DNA of 64,000 nucleotides from Rubrivirga marina (GTDB lineage Bacteria; Bacteroidota; Rhodothermia; Rhodothermales; Rubricoccaceae). Where the stretch lies: NCBI RefSeq assembly GCF_002283365.1, contig NZ_MQWD01000001.1, forward strand, positions 3,133,749 through 3,197,748, written 5' to 3'. Under the pieces are notes generated by a model, which did not search any database, was not told the origin of the DNA, and saw only the letters and a list, made by a program, of their open reading frames with translations. Shown here in pieces: positions 50,520 through 58,831 of this stretch. Within the stretch, counting starts at the first letter, position 1. Each line of letters opens with the position of its first letter. Position numbers and translations under genes: made by a program.

Positions 50520-51280
50520 CCGCGGCCGTCCTCGCCCTGTGGTCCCGCGAGATCCGCGTGTTCGTGCGCGACCGCGCCCGCGTCGTCGGCGTGCTCGCCC
50601 AGCCCGTCCTGTTCTGGGTCGTCTTCGGGTTCGGCTTCGCCGACAGCGTCTCCGTCCCCGGTTCCGACGCCGGCTACCTCCAGTACCTCCTGCCCGGGAT
50701 GGTCGCGCTGACCGTCCTGTTCACCGCCATCTACTCGACGCTCTCCGTCGTCGAAGACCGCCAGTCGGGGGTGCTCCAGGCCGTGCTCGTGGCGCCGCAG
50801 CCGCGGTCCGCGCTCGTCTTGGGCATCGTGCTCGGCGGCGTGACGCTCGCCGTCGGGCAGGCTGCACTCATCGGCGCGTTCGCCCCGCTCGTCGGCTTCC
50901 GCCCCGGCCTCGGCGGCGCCGCGGTGGCCCTCGTCGCAGGCGTGCTGCTGGCCGTCACGTTCTGCGCGTTCGGGTTCGTGATGGCGTGGCGGCTCAAGAG
51001 CGGGCGGGCGTACCACGCCGTGATGAACGTCGTCCTGATCCCGGTGTGGCTGCTGTCCGGCGCGTTCTTCCCCGAGGCCGGCGCGTCCGAGGCCGTCGCG
51101 TTCGCCATGCGCCTGAATCCTGCGACCTACGGCGTCGGCCTTCTTCGATACGGGCTGGGTGGGCTGCCGGCGTCCATCCCCGGGACGTCGCTGTCGTTCG
51201 GGACCTGCCTGATCGTGAGTGTCGCCGTGGCCGCGCTCGCGTTCGCCTGGGCCGCCGGGACCGCGCGGCGGACGCCGTAG
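50516..51280 (+). CDS. ABC-2 type exporter permease
   Basis: A 254-residue membrane protein with six helices and the ABC-2 conserved sequence VAPQPRSALVLGIVLGG after the second helix, then PVWLLSGAFFPE and PATYGVGLLRYGL, the C-terminal hallmark of NodJ/DrrB-type permeases. It works with the preceding ATPase. The substrate is unknown; sequence and context would fit an extra heme- or copper-handling step next to ctaB. Confidence 0.88.
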   Translation: MTAAVLALWSREIRVFVRDRARVVGVLAQPVLFWVVFGFGFADSVSVPGSDAGYLQYLLPGMVALTVLFTAIYSTLSVVEDRQSGVLQAVLVAPQPRSALVLGIVLGGVTLAVGQAALIGAFAPLVGFRPGLGGAAVALVAGVLLAVTFCAFGFVMAWRLKSGRAYHAVMNVVLIPVWLLSGAFFPEAGASEAVAFAMRLNPATYGVGLLRYGLGGLPASIPGTSLSFGTCLIVSVAVAALAFAWAAGTARRTP

Positions 51281-51314
51281 CCAAACCGTGCCGGACGTCG
51301 GGCGTTGGGCAGGC

Positions 51315-52313
51315 ATGGCCTCCCCCTCCCGCCACCGCCTGCTGGCCGTTCTCGCGACGGTCGCCGTGATCTGGTTCGTCCGCGCCGCGGCGGTCGTGCT
51401 GATGCCCCTCGCGTTCGCGCTCTTCCTCGTCGTTCTGTTCGACCCGCTCCGGGAGTGGTTGTGCGAGCGGATGCCCGACCGGGTGGCCGTCGGCGTCGCC
51501 TTCCTCGTCGCGGCCGGGGTGCTCGGGGTCTTTGGGTGGGCGCTGTCGGAAACGTTGTCGTATGCAATAACGGGCCTTGAGGCTTACGGCCCCCAGTTCG
51601 AGTCCCTCCGCCAGCGCGCCGAGGCCCTCCCGGGACGGCTCCCCGACGAGTCCGACCTCCAGGGGCCGCTCCGCCGCGCCCTCTCGAGCGTGTGGTCGGT
51701 CGCCGGGGCCATCGTCCTCGTCTACGCCCTGTTCGCCCTCGCGCTCGCCGAGGTCCCCCACTGGGGGCGGAAGCTTCGCGACCGGTTCGACGACCCGGTC
51801 TCCACGGCGGCTGTTGACACGACCAAGCGGGTGGCCCGGCAGGTCCAGCGGTTCGTCGTCGTCCAGACGGCCACGAGCGTGGCGACCGGCGTCCTGACCG
51901 GCCTGTTCTGCTGGGCCATGGGCCTCGACCTCGCGCTCCTGTGGGGCCTCCTCGCTGGCATCCTCAACTTTATCCCGACGATCGGGAGCATCGTGTCGGT
52001 CGTCCCCCCCGTCGTCTTCGCGATCCTCCAGTTCGGCGTGGGCTGGCAGGCGCCCGTGGTCCTCGTCGGGATCGGGCTGATCCAGATCGTCCTCGGCGCC
52101 TACGTCGACCCGAAGCTACAGGGACGCTACCTCGAGCTCTCGGCGTTCGTCGTGCTCGTGTCGATCACGTTCTGGGGCTGGGCCTGGGGGATTGCTGGCG
52201 CGTTCATCGCGGTCCCTCTGACGGCCGCCATCGTCGTGGCGCTCGGCGAGTTCGAGGAGACCGAGTGGGTCGCCCGGCTCCTCACGCGCGACGCGCCGCC
52301 GGCCGAGCGGTGA
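51315..52313 (+). CDS. AI-2E family transporter
   Basis: A 332-residue PerM/YdiK-type membrane protein. Hydrophobic segments cluster at 10-40, 58-80 and 125-150, then the second half carries the family block FVVVQTATSVATGVLTGLFCWAMGLDLALLWGLLAGILNFIPTIGSIVSVVPP and a terminal GAFIAVPLTAAIVV. Family members export autoinducer-2 or run Na+/H+ exchange. The segment LSYAITGLEAYG is encoded by the seventh copy of the polar repeat, using ATA. Its stop overlaps the next start (GTGA). Confidence 0.9.
   Translation: MASPSRHRLLAVLATVAVIWFVRAAAVVLMPLAFALFLVVLFDPLREWLCERMPDRVAVGVAFLVAAGVLGVFGWALSETLSYAITGLEAYGPQFESLRQRAEALPGRLPDESDLQGPLRRALSSVWSVAGAIVLVYALFALALAEVPHWGRKLRDRFDDPVSTAAVDTTKRVARQVQRFVVVQTATSVATGVLTGLFCWAMGLDLALLWGLLAGILNFIPTIGSIVSVVPPVVFAILQFGVGWQAPVVLVGIGLIQIVLGAYVDPKLQGRYLELSAFVVLVSITFWGWAWGIAGAFIAVPLTAAIVVALGEFEETEWVARLLTRDAPPAER
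51563..51573 (+). repeat. Polar motif TGCAATAACGG, copy 7
   Basis: Exact 11-mer, in context TATGCAATAACGGGC. It is sense to the AI-2E gene and encodes AIT as GCA ATA ACG. It lies 23.5 kb from the nearest other copy. Confidence 0.6.
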
Positions 52314-52747
52314 GCCCGGAGTTCGTCGAGTGGGTGCAGGCCTACGGCGCGTGGGGTCTGTGTGCGGCGGCGTTCGTCGGGGCGACGCTCGTCCCCGTCT
52401 CGTCCGAGGCCGCCTTCGTCGCCGCCGTCGCGGCCGGGCTGGCCCCCGCGACCGCCCTCGGGTGGGCCAGCCTCGGCAACACGGCGGGCTGCCTCGCCAA
52501 CTACGCGCTCGGCCGCTGGGCCCGCGAGGGCGTCGGCGACCGGCTGGCGGGGTCGAGAAGCGGCCGGGCGGCGCTCCGGTGGACCGACCGCTACGGCACC
52601 CCGGCCCTCCTCCTGTCGTGGCTGCCCGTCATCGGCGACCCGCTGACGCTGGCGGCCGGCGTCGGGCGCGTGCCGCTGGCGTGGTTCCTCCCGCTCGTCG
52701 CGGGCCTCCGCGTGGCGCGGTACGCCGCGCTCCTGTGGCTCGTCTAG
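52310..52747 (+). CDS. VTT/DedA-like (YqaA-type) membrane protein
   Basis: A 145-residue protein of the SNARE-associated (VTT) family, YqaA-like. It begins with VEWVQAYGAWGLCAAAFVGATLVPVSSEAAFVAAVAAG, has GNTAGCLANYALGRWAREG and then SWLPVIGDPLTLAAGVGRVPLAWFL. These are the reentrant-loop motifs of DedA-type lipid scramblase-like proteins. The GTG start overlaps the AI-2E stop codon. The role is inferred from the family only. Confidence 0.85.
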   Translation: MSPEFVEWVQAYGAWGLCAAAFVGATLVPVSSEAAFVAAVAAGLAPATALGWASLGNTAGCLANYALGRWAREGVGDRLAGSRSGRAALRWTDRYGTPALLLSWLPVIGDPLTLAAGVGRVPLAWFLPLVAGLRVARYAALLWLV

Positions 52748-53323
52748 CTACAGGCAGAACGACTCGCGCGGTGCCACCCCCGCCTGCGCCGTGTTGATCC
52801 ACGATGCCGGCCGCTCGGCGTCGTGTTCGATCAGCCGGACCCACAGCTCCGTCACGGGCTGGCGAATCACCTCGACCTCGGGTCCCCCGTAGAAGCCGGG
52901 GACGAAGCCCGCGTAGATGGCCGTCCCGAAGGCGAAGTAGACCGACTCCTCGGGCCCGGCGGCCAAGACCGTCAACTCGTCGCCGCGCGACAGGCGGATG
53001 GCCTCCGACCGACCGGTCCCGAGCTGCGCACCCTGAAACCGGACGTCCTGCCGTGCGCGGACGAGCCCCGGCTCGAGGACGGCCGTGAGCGACTCGGAGT
53101 AGTCGTTGGCGTCGATCCGCCGCTCGGCGTCGATCGTCCGAAGCCGCGTGCTCACCGTTGTGGGCGCGCTGTAGGCGTGGACGGCCGAACGCGTCGACCA
53201 CTGCGCGTAGCAGCCCTCAGCCCCCGCGCCGCCGGGCAGGAACGTCACGGGGAGCGGGCTGGCCGCCTGCGCGAGCGTGACGACGGGGACTACGAGGAGG
53301 GCGAGGGAGACGATTCGGCGCAT
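52748..53323 (-). CDS. exported protein of unknown function
   Basis: A 191-residue protein with a signal peptide (MRRIVSLALLVVPVVTLAQA, cut before ASPL). The mature part is beta-rich with two late cysteines, GAEGCYAQWSTRSAVHAYSAPTTVSTRLRTIDAERRIDANDYSESL and a C-terminal ESFCL; a pair of cysteines could form a disulfide. I do not recognise the family; its repeated RTIDAERRIDAND-like features suggest an SH3-like envelope domain. It has a TACCTTTTG promoter box 17 nt upstream. Confidence 0.75.
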   Translation of the reverse strand: MRRIVSLALLVVPVVTLAQAASPLPVTFLPGGAGAEGCYAQWSTRSAVHAYSAPTTVSTRLRTIDAERRIDANDYSESLTAVLEPGLVRARQDVRFQGAQLGTGRSEAIRLSRGDELTVLAAGPEESVYFAFGTAIYAGFVPGFYGGPEVEVIRQPVTELWVRLIEHDAERPASWINTAQAGVAPRESFCL

Positions 53324-53340
53324 GACGACGGGGGATCTGA

Positions 53341-53349
53341 CAAAAGGTA
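53341..53349 (-). promoter_or_regulatory. -7 promoter box for the exported protein gene
   Basis: The minus strand reads TACCTTTTG, a one-base-longer form of TAnnTTTG, 17 nt before the ATG at 53323, with CCCCCGTCGTC in the leader. Confidence 0.45.
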
Positions 53350-53425
53350 GACGGATTCACCGTTCTGACGCGGCGCCTTCACCCCGCGTCCCGGCGCCCG
53401 TGCGCGCTCGGCCCGCGAGCGCCGT

Positions 53426-53433
53426 TTCTTTGG
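53426..53433 (+). promoter_or_regulatory. -7 promoter-like box, leaderless spacing (rlmN)
   Basis: TTTCTTTG (one change from TAnnTTTG) ends 2 nt before the rlmN ATG at 53436. The start MET-T-R-P-D-L is supported by homology, so the transcript may lack a leader. Confidence 0.38.
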
Positions 53434-53435
53434 GC

Positions 53436-54518
53436 ATGGAGACCACGCGCCCCGACCTCCGCTCGCTCGACGAGCCCGCCCTCGAAGCCCTCGCCGTCGC
53501 GATGGGCGAGCCGCGCTTCCGCGGGCGCCAGCTGTTCAAGTGGGTCCACGAGAAGGGCGCGACCTCGTTCGAGGCGATGACCGACCTCCCGGCCGCCTTC
53601 CGCGAGCGGCTCGCCGAGGCGGCCCACCTCGGGACGCTCGCCGAGGTCCGCCGCCAGCAGGCCACCGACCGGACCATCAAGAGCCTGTTCCGGCTGCCCT
53701 CTGGGCGCCACGTCGAGGCTGTCCTCATCCCCGACTTCGACGACGAGCACCAGGCGAAGCGGCTGACGGTCTGCGTGTCGTCGCAGGTCGGCTGCGCGAT
53801 GGCGTGCTCGTTCTGCGCGACGGGCCTGATGGGGTTTCAGGAGAACCTCACGGCCGGCCAGATCGCCGAGCAGGTCCACGCCATGGACCGGATCGCGAAG
53901 GACACGTTCGGGAAGGGCGTGACGAACGTGGTCTACATGGGGATGGGCGAGCCGATGCAGAACTACCGCGCCGTCGCCGACAGCCTCGACCTCCTGTGCG
54001 ACGGCCTCGGCCTCTCGCCCAAGCGGATCACCGTCTCGACCGTCGGCCTCGCCCGCCGCATCCGCCAGTTCGCCGACGACCAGGCCGAGGGGACGGTCCG
54101 ACCGGCCGGCCTCGCCATCTCGCTCCACGCGCCGACCGACGCCCAGCGGAGCGCGATCATGCCGGTCAACCGGTCGGAGAAGACGGACCTCAAGGCGCTC
54201 GGGCAGGCCGTCCGCCACTACTACGCCGTGACGGGCCGGCCCGTGACCTACGAGTACTGCCTGTTCGCGGGCGTCAACGACACACCGGCGGACGCCGACA
54301 ACCTCGCGCGGATCGCGAGTTGGGCGCCGTGCAAGGTCAACCTGATCATGTACAACCCCGTCGAGGGCACCGACTTCCGGTCGTCGGACGAGGCGACGCT
54401 CGACGCGTTCATCGCCGAGCTCGTAAAGCGGCGCGTCCGCGTGACGGTCCGCCGGAGCCGGGGACAGGACATCGACGCGGCGTGTGGCCAGCTGGCGGTC
54501 GCCGAGGGCGAGGCCTAG
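53436..54518 (+). CDS. rlmN: dual-specificity RNA methyltransferase RlmN
   Basis: A radical-SAM enzyme that methylates C2 of A2503 in 23S rRNA and A37 in some tRNAs. The 360-residue protein has the N-terminal HhH-like domain (SLDEPALEALAVAMGEPRFRGRQLFKWV), CAMACSFC with the [4Fe-4S] cysteines C120, C124 and C127, GMGEPMQNY and the late catalytic cysteine C349 in DAACGQL. ATG at 53436 is preferred to an in-frame start at 53277, which lies inside the divergent gene's signal-peptide region. Confidence 0.95.
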   Translation: METTRPDLRSLDEPALEALAVAMGEPRFRGRQLFKWVHEKGATSFEAMTDLPAAFRERLAEAAHLGTLAEVRRQQATDRTIKSLFRLPSGRHVEAVLIPDFDDEHQAKRLTVCVSSQVGCAMACSFCATGLMGFQENLTAGQIAEQVHAMDRIAKDTFGKGVTNVVYMGMGEPMQNYRAVADSLDLLCDGLGLSPKRITVSTVGLARRIRQFADDQAEGTVRPAGLAISLHAPTDAQRSAIMPVNRSEKTDLKALGQAVRHYYAVTGRPVTYEYCLFAGVNDTPADADNLARIASWAPCKVNLIMYNPVEGTDFRSSDEATLDAFIAELVKRRVRVTVRRSRGQDIDAACGQLAVAEGEA

Positions 54519-54523
54519 CTCCG

Positions 54524-54553
54524 TCCGCCTCGCGCGTCGCGTCACCGAGGCGG
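54524..54553. repeat. GCCTCG/CGAGGC inverted repeat after rlmN
   Basis: CCGCCTCG (54525-54532) and CGAGGCGG (54546-54553) flank 13 nt. It follows the rlmN stop codon by about 6 nt and precedes the acyltransferase gene. Confidence 0.45.
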
Positions 54554-54627
54554 GGCAGCCCGGTGGGACGGAACCGCTTCCGTCGCTCGCGGCCTCCGCG
54601 TATCCTGCGGCGCTCCCCGCTCGCGCC

Positions 54628-55998
54628 ATGGCCCCCCGCCCCTTCCCCGTCTCGCCGCCGGACTCGGCGTGGCTCCGCATGGAGCAGCCGACGAACCCGA
54701 TGACCATCACCGGCGTCGTCGGCTTCGGGGCCGAGCTTTCGCTCGACAAGCTCCGCCGGTTCGTGGAGGAGCGGCTGTCGCGGTTCGACCGGTTCCGAAT
54801 GCGGATCGAGGGCGTCGGGGCGGCCCGGCCGCGGTGGGTACCCGACGAGCGGTTCAGTCTCGACCACCACGTCTACGAGACGGAGGTGCCCGCACCGGGC
54901 GGCAAGGAGGGGCTTCAGGCTCTCGTGAGCGACCTGATGAGCCAGCCGCTCTCGTTCGCCCACTCGCCCTGGACGTTCCACCTCGTCCACGGCGTCGACC
55001 ACGGCGACGGGACGTCGGGCAGCGCCCTCGTCGTCCGCGTCCACCACGTCATCGGGGACGGGCTCGCGCTGATGCACGTGCTCGTCCACGCCGTCGACGA
55101 GTACTTCGACGCGGACGTGCCGACGGGGCGCGCGCGCCGACCCAGGCGGCCGGTGTCGGAGCGCGCGCTCTCGACCCTGAAGAACGCCGGCGCGGAGGCG
55201 CTCGACCTGATCACGAAGCCGCGGCACCTCGGCGGACGGCTCAAGGCCGCGGGTGGCGGGGCCGCCAGCCTCGCCCACCTCCTGGCCATGCCCGCGGACA
55301 GCGACACGGTCCTCAAGCGAGGGACGTCGCCCGTGAAGCAGGCGGCGTGGACCGGCCCGATCCCGCTCGAGACCATCCGGGCGGTCGGCCGGTCTCTCGA
55401 CGCGAAGGTCAACGACGTGCTCATGTCGTCGGCCGCGGGCGCGCTCCGGCGGTACCTCGAAGCGCGGGGGGAGCCCGTCGACGGCGTGACGGTCCGGACG
55501 GCGACGCCGTTCAACGTCCGGCCGCTCGAGAAGGCCCACGAGCTCGGCAACTCGTTCGGCCTCGTGTTCGTCGCGCTCCCGGTCGGCGAACCGACGGCCG
55601 AGGGCCGGCTGCGCCTGACGAAGGAGCGGATGGACACCGTGAAGGACACGTACGAGCCGGCGGTCGTCTACGGCATCCTCCAGTCCATCGGCCGGGCGCC
55701 GATGTGGGCCCACCGGTTCGTGGTCCGGCTCTTCCAGCAGAAGGCGAGCGGCGTCCTGACGAACGTGCCCGGCCCCACGGAGACGCTCCACATCGAGGGC
55801 GCGCCCATCACCACGCTGATGTTCTGGGTGCCCCAGGCCGGCGACCTCGGTCTCGGCATCAGCATCCTCAGCCTCGACGGAGTCGTCCGCGTCGGCATCG
55901 CGGCAGACGCGGCGATCGTGGACGACCCCGCGGAGCTGGCGCACGCGTTCGAGGACGAGTTCGCGGCGCTGGCGGAGGCGTTTGGCGCGGCAGGGTGA
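54628..55998 (+). CDS. wax-ester synthase/diacylglycerol acyltransferase (WS/DGAT) family protein
   Basis: A 456-residue acyltransferase that would make wax esters or triacylglycerol. The active-site HHxxxDG is VHHVIGDGLALMH (H139, H140, D144, G145). Family traits also seen are the N-terminal SAWLRMEQPTNPMTITGV, KVNDVLMSSAAGALRRYL, VRTATPFNVRPL and SGVLTNVPGP, and a C-terminal DUF1298-like domain. It is convergent with a phasin-like gene across only 43 nt, so two genes for storage compounds lie tail to tail. No other lipid-storage gene is present. Confidence 0.9.
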   Translation: MAPRPFPVSPPDSAWLRMEQPTNPMTITGVVGFGAELSLDKLRRFVEERLSRFDRFRMRIEGVGAARPRWVPDERFSLDHHVYETEVPAPGGKEGLQALVSDLMSQPLSFAHSPWTFHLVHGVDHGDGTSGSALVVRVHHVIGDGLALMHVLVHAVDEYFDADVPTGRARRPRRPVSERALSTLKNAGAEALDLITKPRHLGGRLKAAGGGAASLAHLLAMPADSDTVLKRGTSPVKQAAWTGPIPLETIRAVGRSLDAKVNDVLMSSAAGALRRYLEARGEPVDGVTVRTATPFNVRPLEKAHELGNSFGLVFVALPVGEPTAEGRLRLTKERMDTVKDTYEPAVVYGILQSIGRAPMWAHRFVVRLFQQKASGVLTNVPGPTETLHIEGAPITTLMFWVPQAGDLGLGISILSLDGVVRVGIAADAAIVDDPAELAHAFEDEFAALAEAFGAAG

Positions 55999-56041
55999 GG
56001 CGGCCCACCTCGGCGGCGAGGCGGACGCACCCGGAGCGACG

Positions 56042-56728
56042 CTACGCTTGGTCGTACGCCGTCTCGTCCGACACCTCGCCGTCGGCCTTGTAGACGATGA
56101 GGCGGCTCGGCGCGTGAGCGCGGGCCGTCTGACGGGCGTCGACCAGCGCCTCCTTCTTGGTCGGGTGGACTGCCGAGGCGCGCTCGGCGCCGACGCGCTG
56201 GACGGCCCAGCCCCGGTCGTGCTTCGTGACCTGGTACACCGTCGGGGCCTCGGGGACGAGGCCGCCCGCCCCAGCCGCCTCGGCGACCGGCTCGGCGGCC
56301 TCCGCCAGCAGCGACGCCACACGGGCCTGGAGCGCGTCGACCTGCGAGCGGAGGGCGAGGACCTCGTCACGGCCCGGCACGCCGAGCCTCCCGAGAGCGG
56401 CCTCGACCAACCCCTCGACCGTGTCCGCGACGGTGCCGACGGCGCCGCTGGCGACCCCCTTGGCCGTCGACGTCAGCGAGGAGGCCGCGTGCTCCACCTG
56501 CCCGACGGCCGACCTCGCAGCGCCCGTCCCCTTCTCGACGACCGTCGACCCGAGCGAGACGAGGGCGTCGAACGACTCGCCGCCCGTCTTCCGAGCCTGC
56601 GCCAGCGCGCCGACGCCGGCGGCCCACACGTCCTCGACCGGCTGCGGCAGGTCGCCCGTGCGGAGCGTCTTCGGGATGGCGGGCGTGGCCTTCTTCTTCG
56701 AGCCCTTGGTCTTCTTCGACTTGGCCAT
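56042..56728 (-). CDS. phasin-like protein fused to a DUF2188 domain
   Basis: A 228-residue protein. A Lys-rich, Ala/Pro-tail-like start (MAKSKKTKGSKKKATPAIPK) is followed by a PhaF/PhaI-like amphipathic region (DVWAAGVGALAQARKTGGESFDALVSLGSTVVEKG) and a heptad segment (DEVLALRSQVDALQARVASLLAE), as in granule-coating phasins. The last 65 residues, VYQVTKHDRGWAVQRVGAERASAVHPTKKEALVDARQTARAHAPSRLIVYKADGEV, match the small DUF2188 domain, normally a separate protein. No PHA synthase is in the window. Confidence 0.75.
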   Translation of the reverse strand: MAKSKKTKGSKKKATPAIPKTLRTGDLPQPVEDVWAAGVGALAQARKTGGESFDALVSLGSTVVEKGTGAARSAVGQVEHAASSLTSTAKGVASGAVGTVADTVEGLVEAALGRLGVPGRDEVLALRSQVDALQARVASLLAEAAEPVAEAAGAGGLVPEAPTVYQVTKHDRGWAVQRVGAERASAVHPTKKEALVDARQTARAHAPSRLIVYKADGEVSDETAYDQA

Positions 56729-56841
56729 GGCGGACGGGGGTTGGGAGCGCCTGCTACCGCGCGTGCCCCCCGCTTCGTTCCCCGTGCCGGAAACGTGCCG
56801 CTGCCCTCCCGAGTACGAGCCCGGCCCCTCTCTCCCGTCCG

Positions 56842-57105
56842 ATGGCTCGTTCCACCTCCAGCACCCGGTCCCTCCTCGAAGTCGTCCTCGGCTTCCTCGG
56901 CGCGCTCCTGATCGTCCCCCTCCTGTTCAAGACGGTCAGCGGGTTGCTGCGCGGGATCTTCCGCCTCGGCACGACGAGGCGGCTCGTCGGTGACCTCGTG
57001 ATCGCGGGGATCACGGCGCTCCTGACCCGCGAGGACGTGCTCGACACCCTGTTCGGCCAGAAGGGGAAGAAGGGCGACGGCTTGCTCAAGCCGCCGGTCG
57101 ATTAG
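56842..57105 (+). CDS. small membrane protein of unknown function
   Basis: An 87-residue protein with one clear hydrophobic segment (LLEVVLGFLGALLIVPLLFKTV) and a second weaker one (LVGDLVIAGITALLTRE), ending in a polar KGKKGDG tail. Not recognised; it could be a pair of membrane-hugging amphipathic helices. It stands alone, 113 bp from the divergent phasin gene. A palindrome follows its stop codon directly. Confidence 0.62.
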   Translation: MARSTSSTRSLLEVVLGFLGALLIVPLLFKTVSGLLRGIFRLGTTRRLVGDLVIAGITALLTREDVLDTLFGQKGKKGDGLLKPPVD

Positions 57106-57107
57106 GT

Positions 57108-57127
57108 CCGCCTCGGCGCCGAGGCGG
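57108..57127. repeat. GCCTCG/CGAGGC perfect palindrome before the HerA-like gene
   Basis: CCGCCTCGGC followed directly by GCCGAGGCGG is a 20-bp perfect palindrome starting 3 nt after a stop codon. It is nearly identical to the groES-groEL palindrome (differs only at the two centre pairs). Confidence 0.55.
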
Positions 57128-57151
57128 GAGGAGCGGGTCGGCGGTCACCGC

Positions 57152-57159
57152 TAGCTTCC
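57152..57159 (+). promoter_or_regulatory. -7 promoter box for the HerA-like gene
   Basis: TAGCTTCC, identical to the box at 26187-26194, ends 22 nt before the ATG at 57182. Leader is C-rich (CCCCCCTCCCGCCCC). Confidence 0.5.
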
Positions 57160-57181
57160 AGGCGGTCCCCCCTCCCGCCCC

Positions 57182-58831
57182 ATGTCCAAGCGTGCCCGCG
57201 TCGGCGTCCTCACCCACGGCTCCCTGGCCGGCGGCGTCGAGATGAAGCTCTCGCCGGCCCGGTCGGTCGAGAGCGTGACGGCCGGGACGTTCGTCGTGAT
57301 TGAAGGCGAGGCGTACGACTTCTTCTCGCTCATCACCGACCTGAAGATCGACGCGGCCAACGAGGGCATCCTGCTCCGTCCGCCCGGCGAGGACGAGGAC
57401 CTGCTCCGGCGCGTGCTCCAGGGCTCTGGGACGTACGCGACCGTCTCGCTCCGGCCTCAGCTGATGGTCCAAAAGGGGCTCGACGACAACGCCCCGCTCC
57501 CCGTCAAGACGATCCCGGCCCACTTCTCCGCCGTCGGTGAGGCGACCGACGACGACGTGGCCCGCGTGTTCGGGTCCGAGGCCTCCGACGGCGGCGACCG
57601 GTTCCTCCACGTCGGCTCGCCGCTGGGGATGGACTCGCCCGTGTGCCTCGACCTCGCGCGGTTCGTGGAACGCTCGAACGCAGTCTTCGGAAAGACCGGG
57701 ACGGGCAAGAGCTTCCTGACGCGCCTCCTCTTGGCGGGGACGATCGCGACGGGCCGCGCGGCGTCGCTCGTGTTCGACATGCACGGCGAGTACGGGTACG
57801 CCGTCCGCCAGGAGTCGGGCGAAGGCGAAGGCGCCTTTGTGAAGGGACTCAAGGACCTCTTCCCCACGCGCGTCCAGCTGTTCACACTCGACCCGCAAGC
57901 CCTCCGCCGTCGCAGCCAGTCGGCTGACGTCGAGCTCCACCTCTACGCCGACCAGGTCGAGCCCGAGGACGTGCTCCCGCTCCGTGAGACTCTCAACCTC
58001 AACGCGACGGCGACCGAGAGCACGTACGGCCTCAAGAAGCAGTACGGCAAGAACTGGCTCGCCCGCCTCCTCCAGGCCGAGCCCTCTGAGGTCGAGCGGA
58101 TGGCCGAGGAGACCGGCGCCCACCCCGGCGCGCTCTCCGCCCTCAAGCGGAAGCTCGACCGGCTCGACGGCCTCCCGTTCTTCCACACCGAGTCGTCCGG
58201 GGGCAAGCGCGACGCGATCGACGAGCTGTTCGAGTCCCTCGACCGCGGCCGGTCGGTCGTGCTCCAGTTCGGGCGCTACAAGTCGTTGCTCGTCTACCTC
58301 CTCGTGGCCAACGTCATCACGCGGCGGCTCCGCGACCGCTACGAGCGGAAGATGGAGGACTACGAGGCGACGAAGTCCGAGGCCGACAAGCCGCAGCAGC
58401 TTCTCATCACGATCGAAGAGGCCCACAACTTCCTCGGCCCCGAGACCGCCCGCGAGACGCCGTTCGGGAAGATCGCCCGCGAGATGCGGAAGTTCTTCGT
58501 GTCGCTCCTGATCGTCGACCAGCGGCCGAGCGGGATCGACGAGGAGGTGCTCTCCCAGATCGGGACGAAGCTCGTCGCCCAGCTCAACGACGAGAAGGAC
58601 ATCGCGGCCGCGCTCGTGGGGACGCCCGGCGCGAGCGGGCTCCGGCAGATCCTCGCCTCGCTCGACTCGAAGCAGCAGGCGCTCCTGCTCGGCCACGCCG
58701 TCCCGATGCCGATCACGATCCGCACCCGCGACTACGGCCCCGAGTTTTTCGACGACGTCCGCGCCCGCCTCGGGGGCCCGGTGGCCGAGACTGCCGGCGC
58801 GCTCCAGTCCGAGATGGGGACGCTCTTTTAG
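57182..58831 (+). CDS. HerA/DUF87-type hexameric DNA-translocating ATPase
   Basis: A 549-residue ATPase. The N-terminal HAS-barrel (VGVLTHGSLAGGVEMKL) is followed by the FtsK/HerA ATPase domain: Walker A FGKTGTGKSF (169-178), FDMHGEYGYAV, Walker B LLITIEEAHNFLG (407-419), FFVSLLIVDQRPSGIDEEVLSQ and the C-terminal ITIRTRDYG. HerA pumps DNA and works with the nuclease NurA in end resection; bacterial relatives also occur in defence modules with Sir2 or DUF4297. Neither NurA nor a defence partner is adjacent here, so its partner must be encoded elsewhere. Confidence 0.88.
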   Translation: MSKRARVGVLTHGSLAGGVEMKLSPARSVESVTAGTFVVIEGEAYDFFSLITDLKIDAANEGILLRPPGEDEDLLRRVLQGSGTYATVSLRPQLMVQKGLDDNAPLPVKTIPAHFSAVGEATDDDVARVFGSEASDGGDRFLHVGSPLGMDSPVCLDLARFVERSNAVFGKTGTGKSFLTRLLLAGTIATGRAASLVFDMHGEYGYAVRQESGEGEGAFVKGLKDLFPTRVQLFTLDPQALRRRSQSADVELHLYADQVEPEDVLPLRETLNLNATATESTYGLKKQYGKNWLARLLQAEPSEVERMAEETGAHPGALSALKRKLDRLDGLPFFHTESSGGKRDAIDELFESLDRGRSVVLQFGRYKSLLVYLLVANVITRRLRDRYERKMEDYEATKSEADKPQQLLITIEEAHNFLGPETARETPFGKIAREMRKFFVSLLIVDQRPSGIDEEVLSQIGTKLVAQLNDEKDIAAALVGTPGASGLRQILASLDSKQQALLLGHAVPMPITIRTRDYGPEFFDDVRARLGGPVAETAGALQSEMGTLF

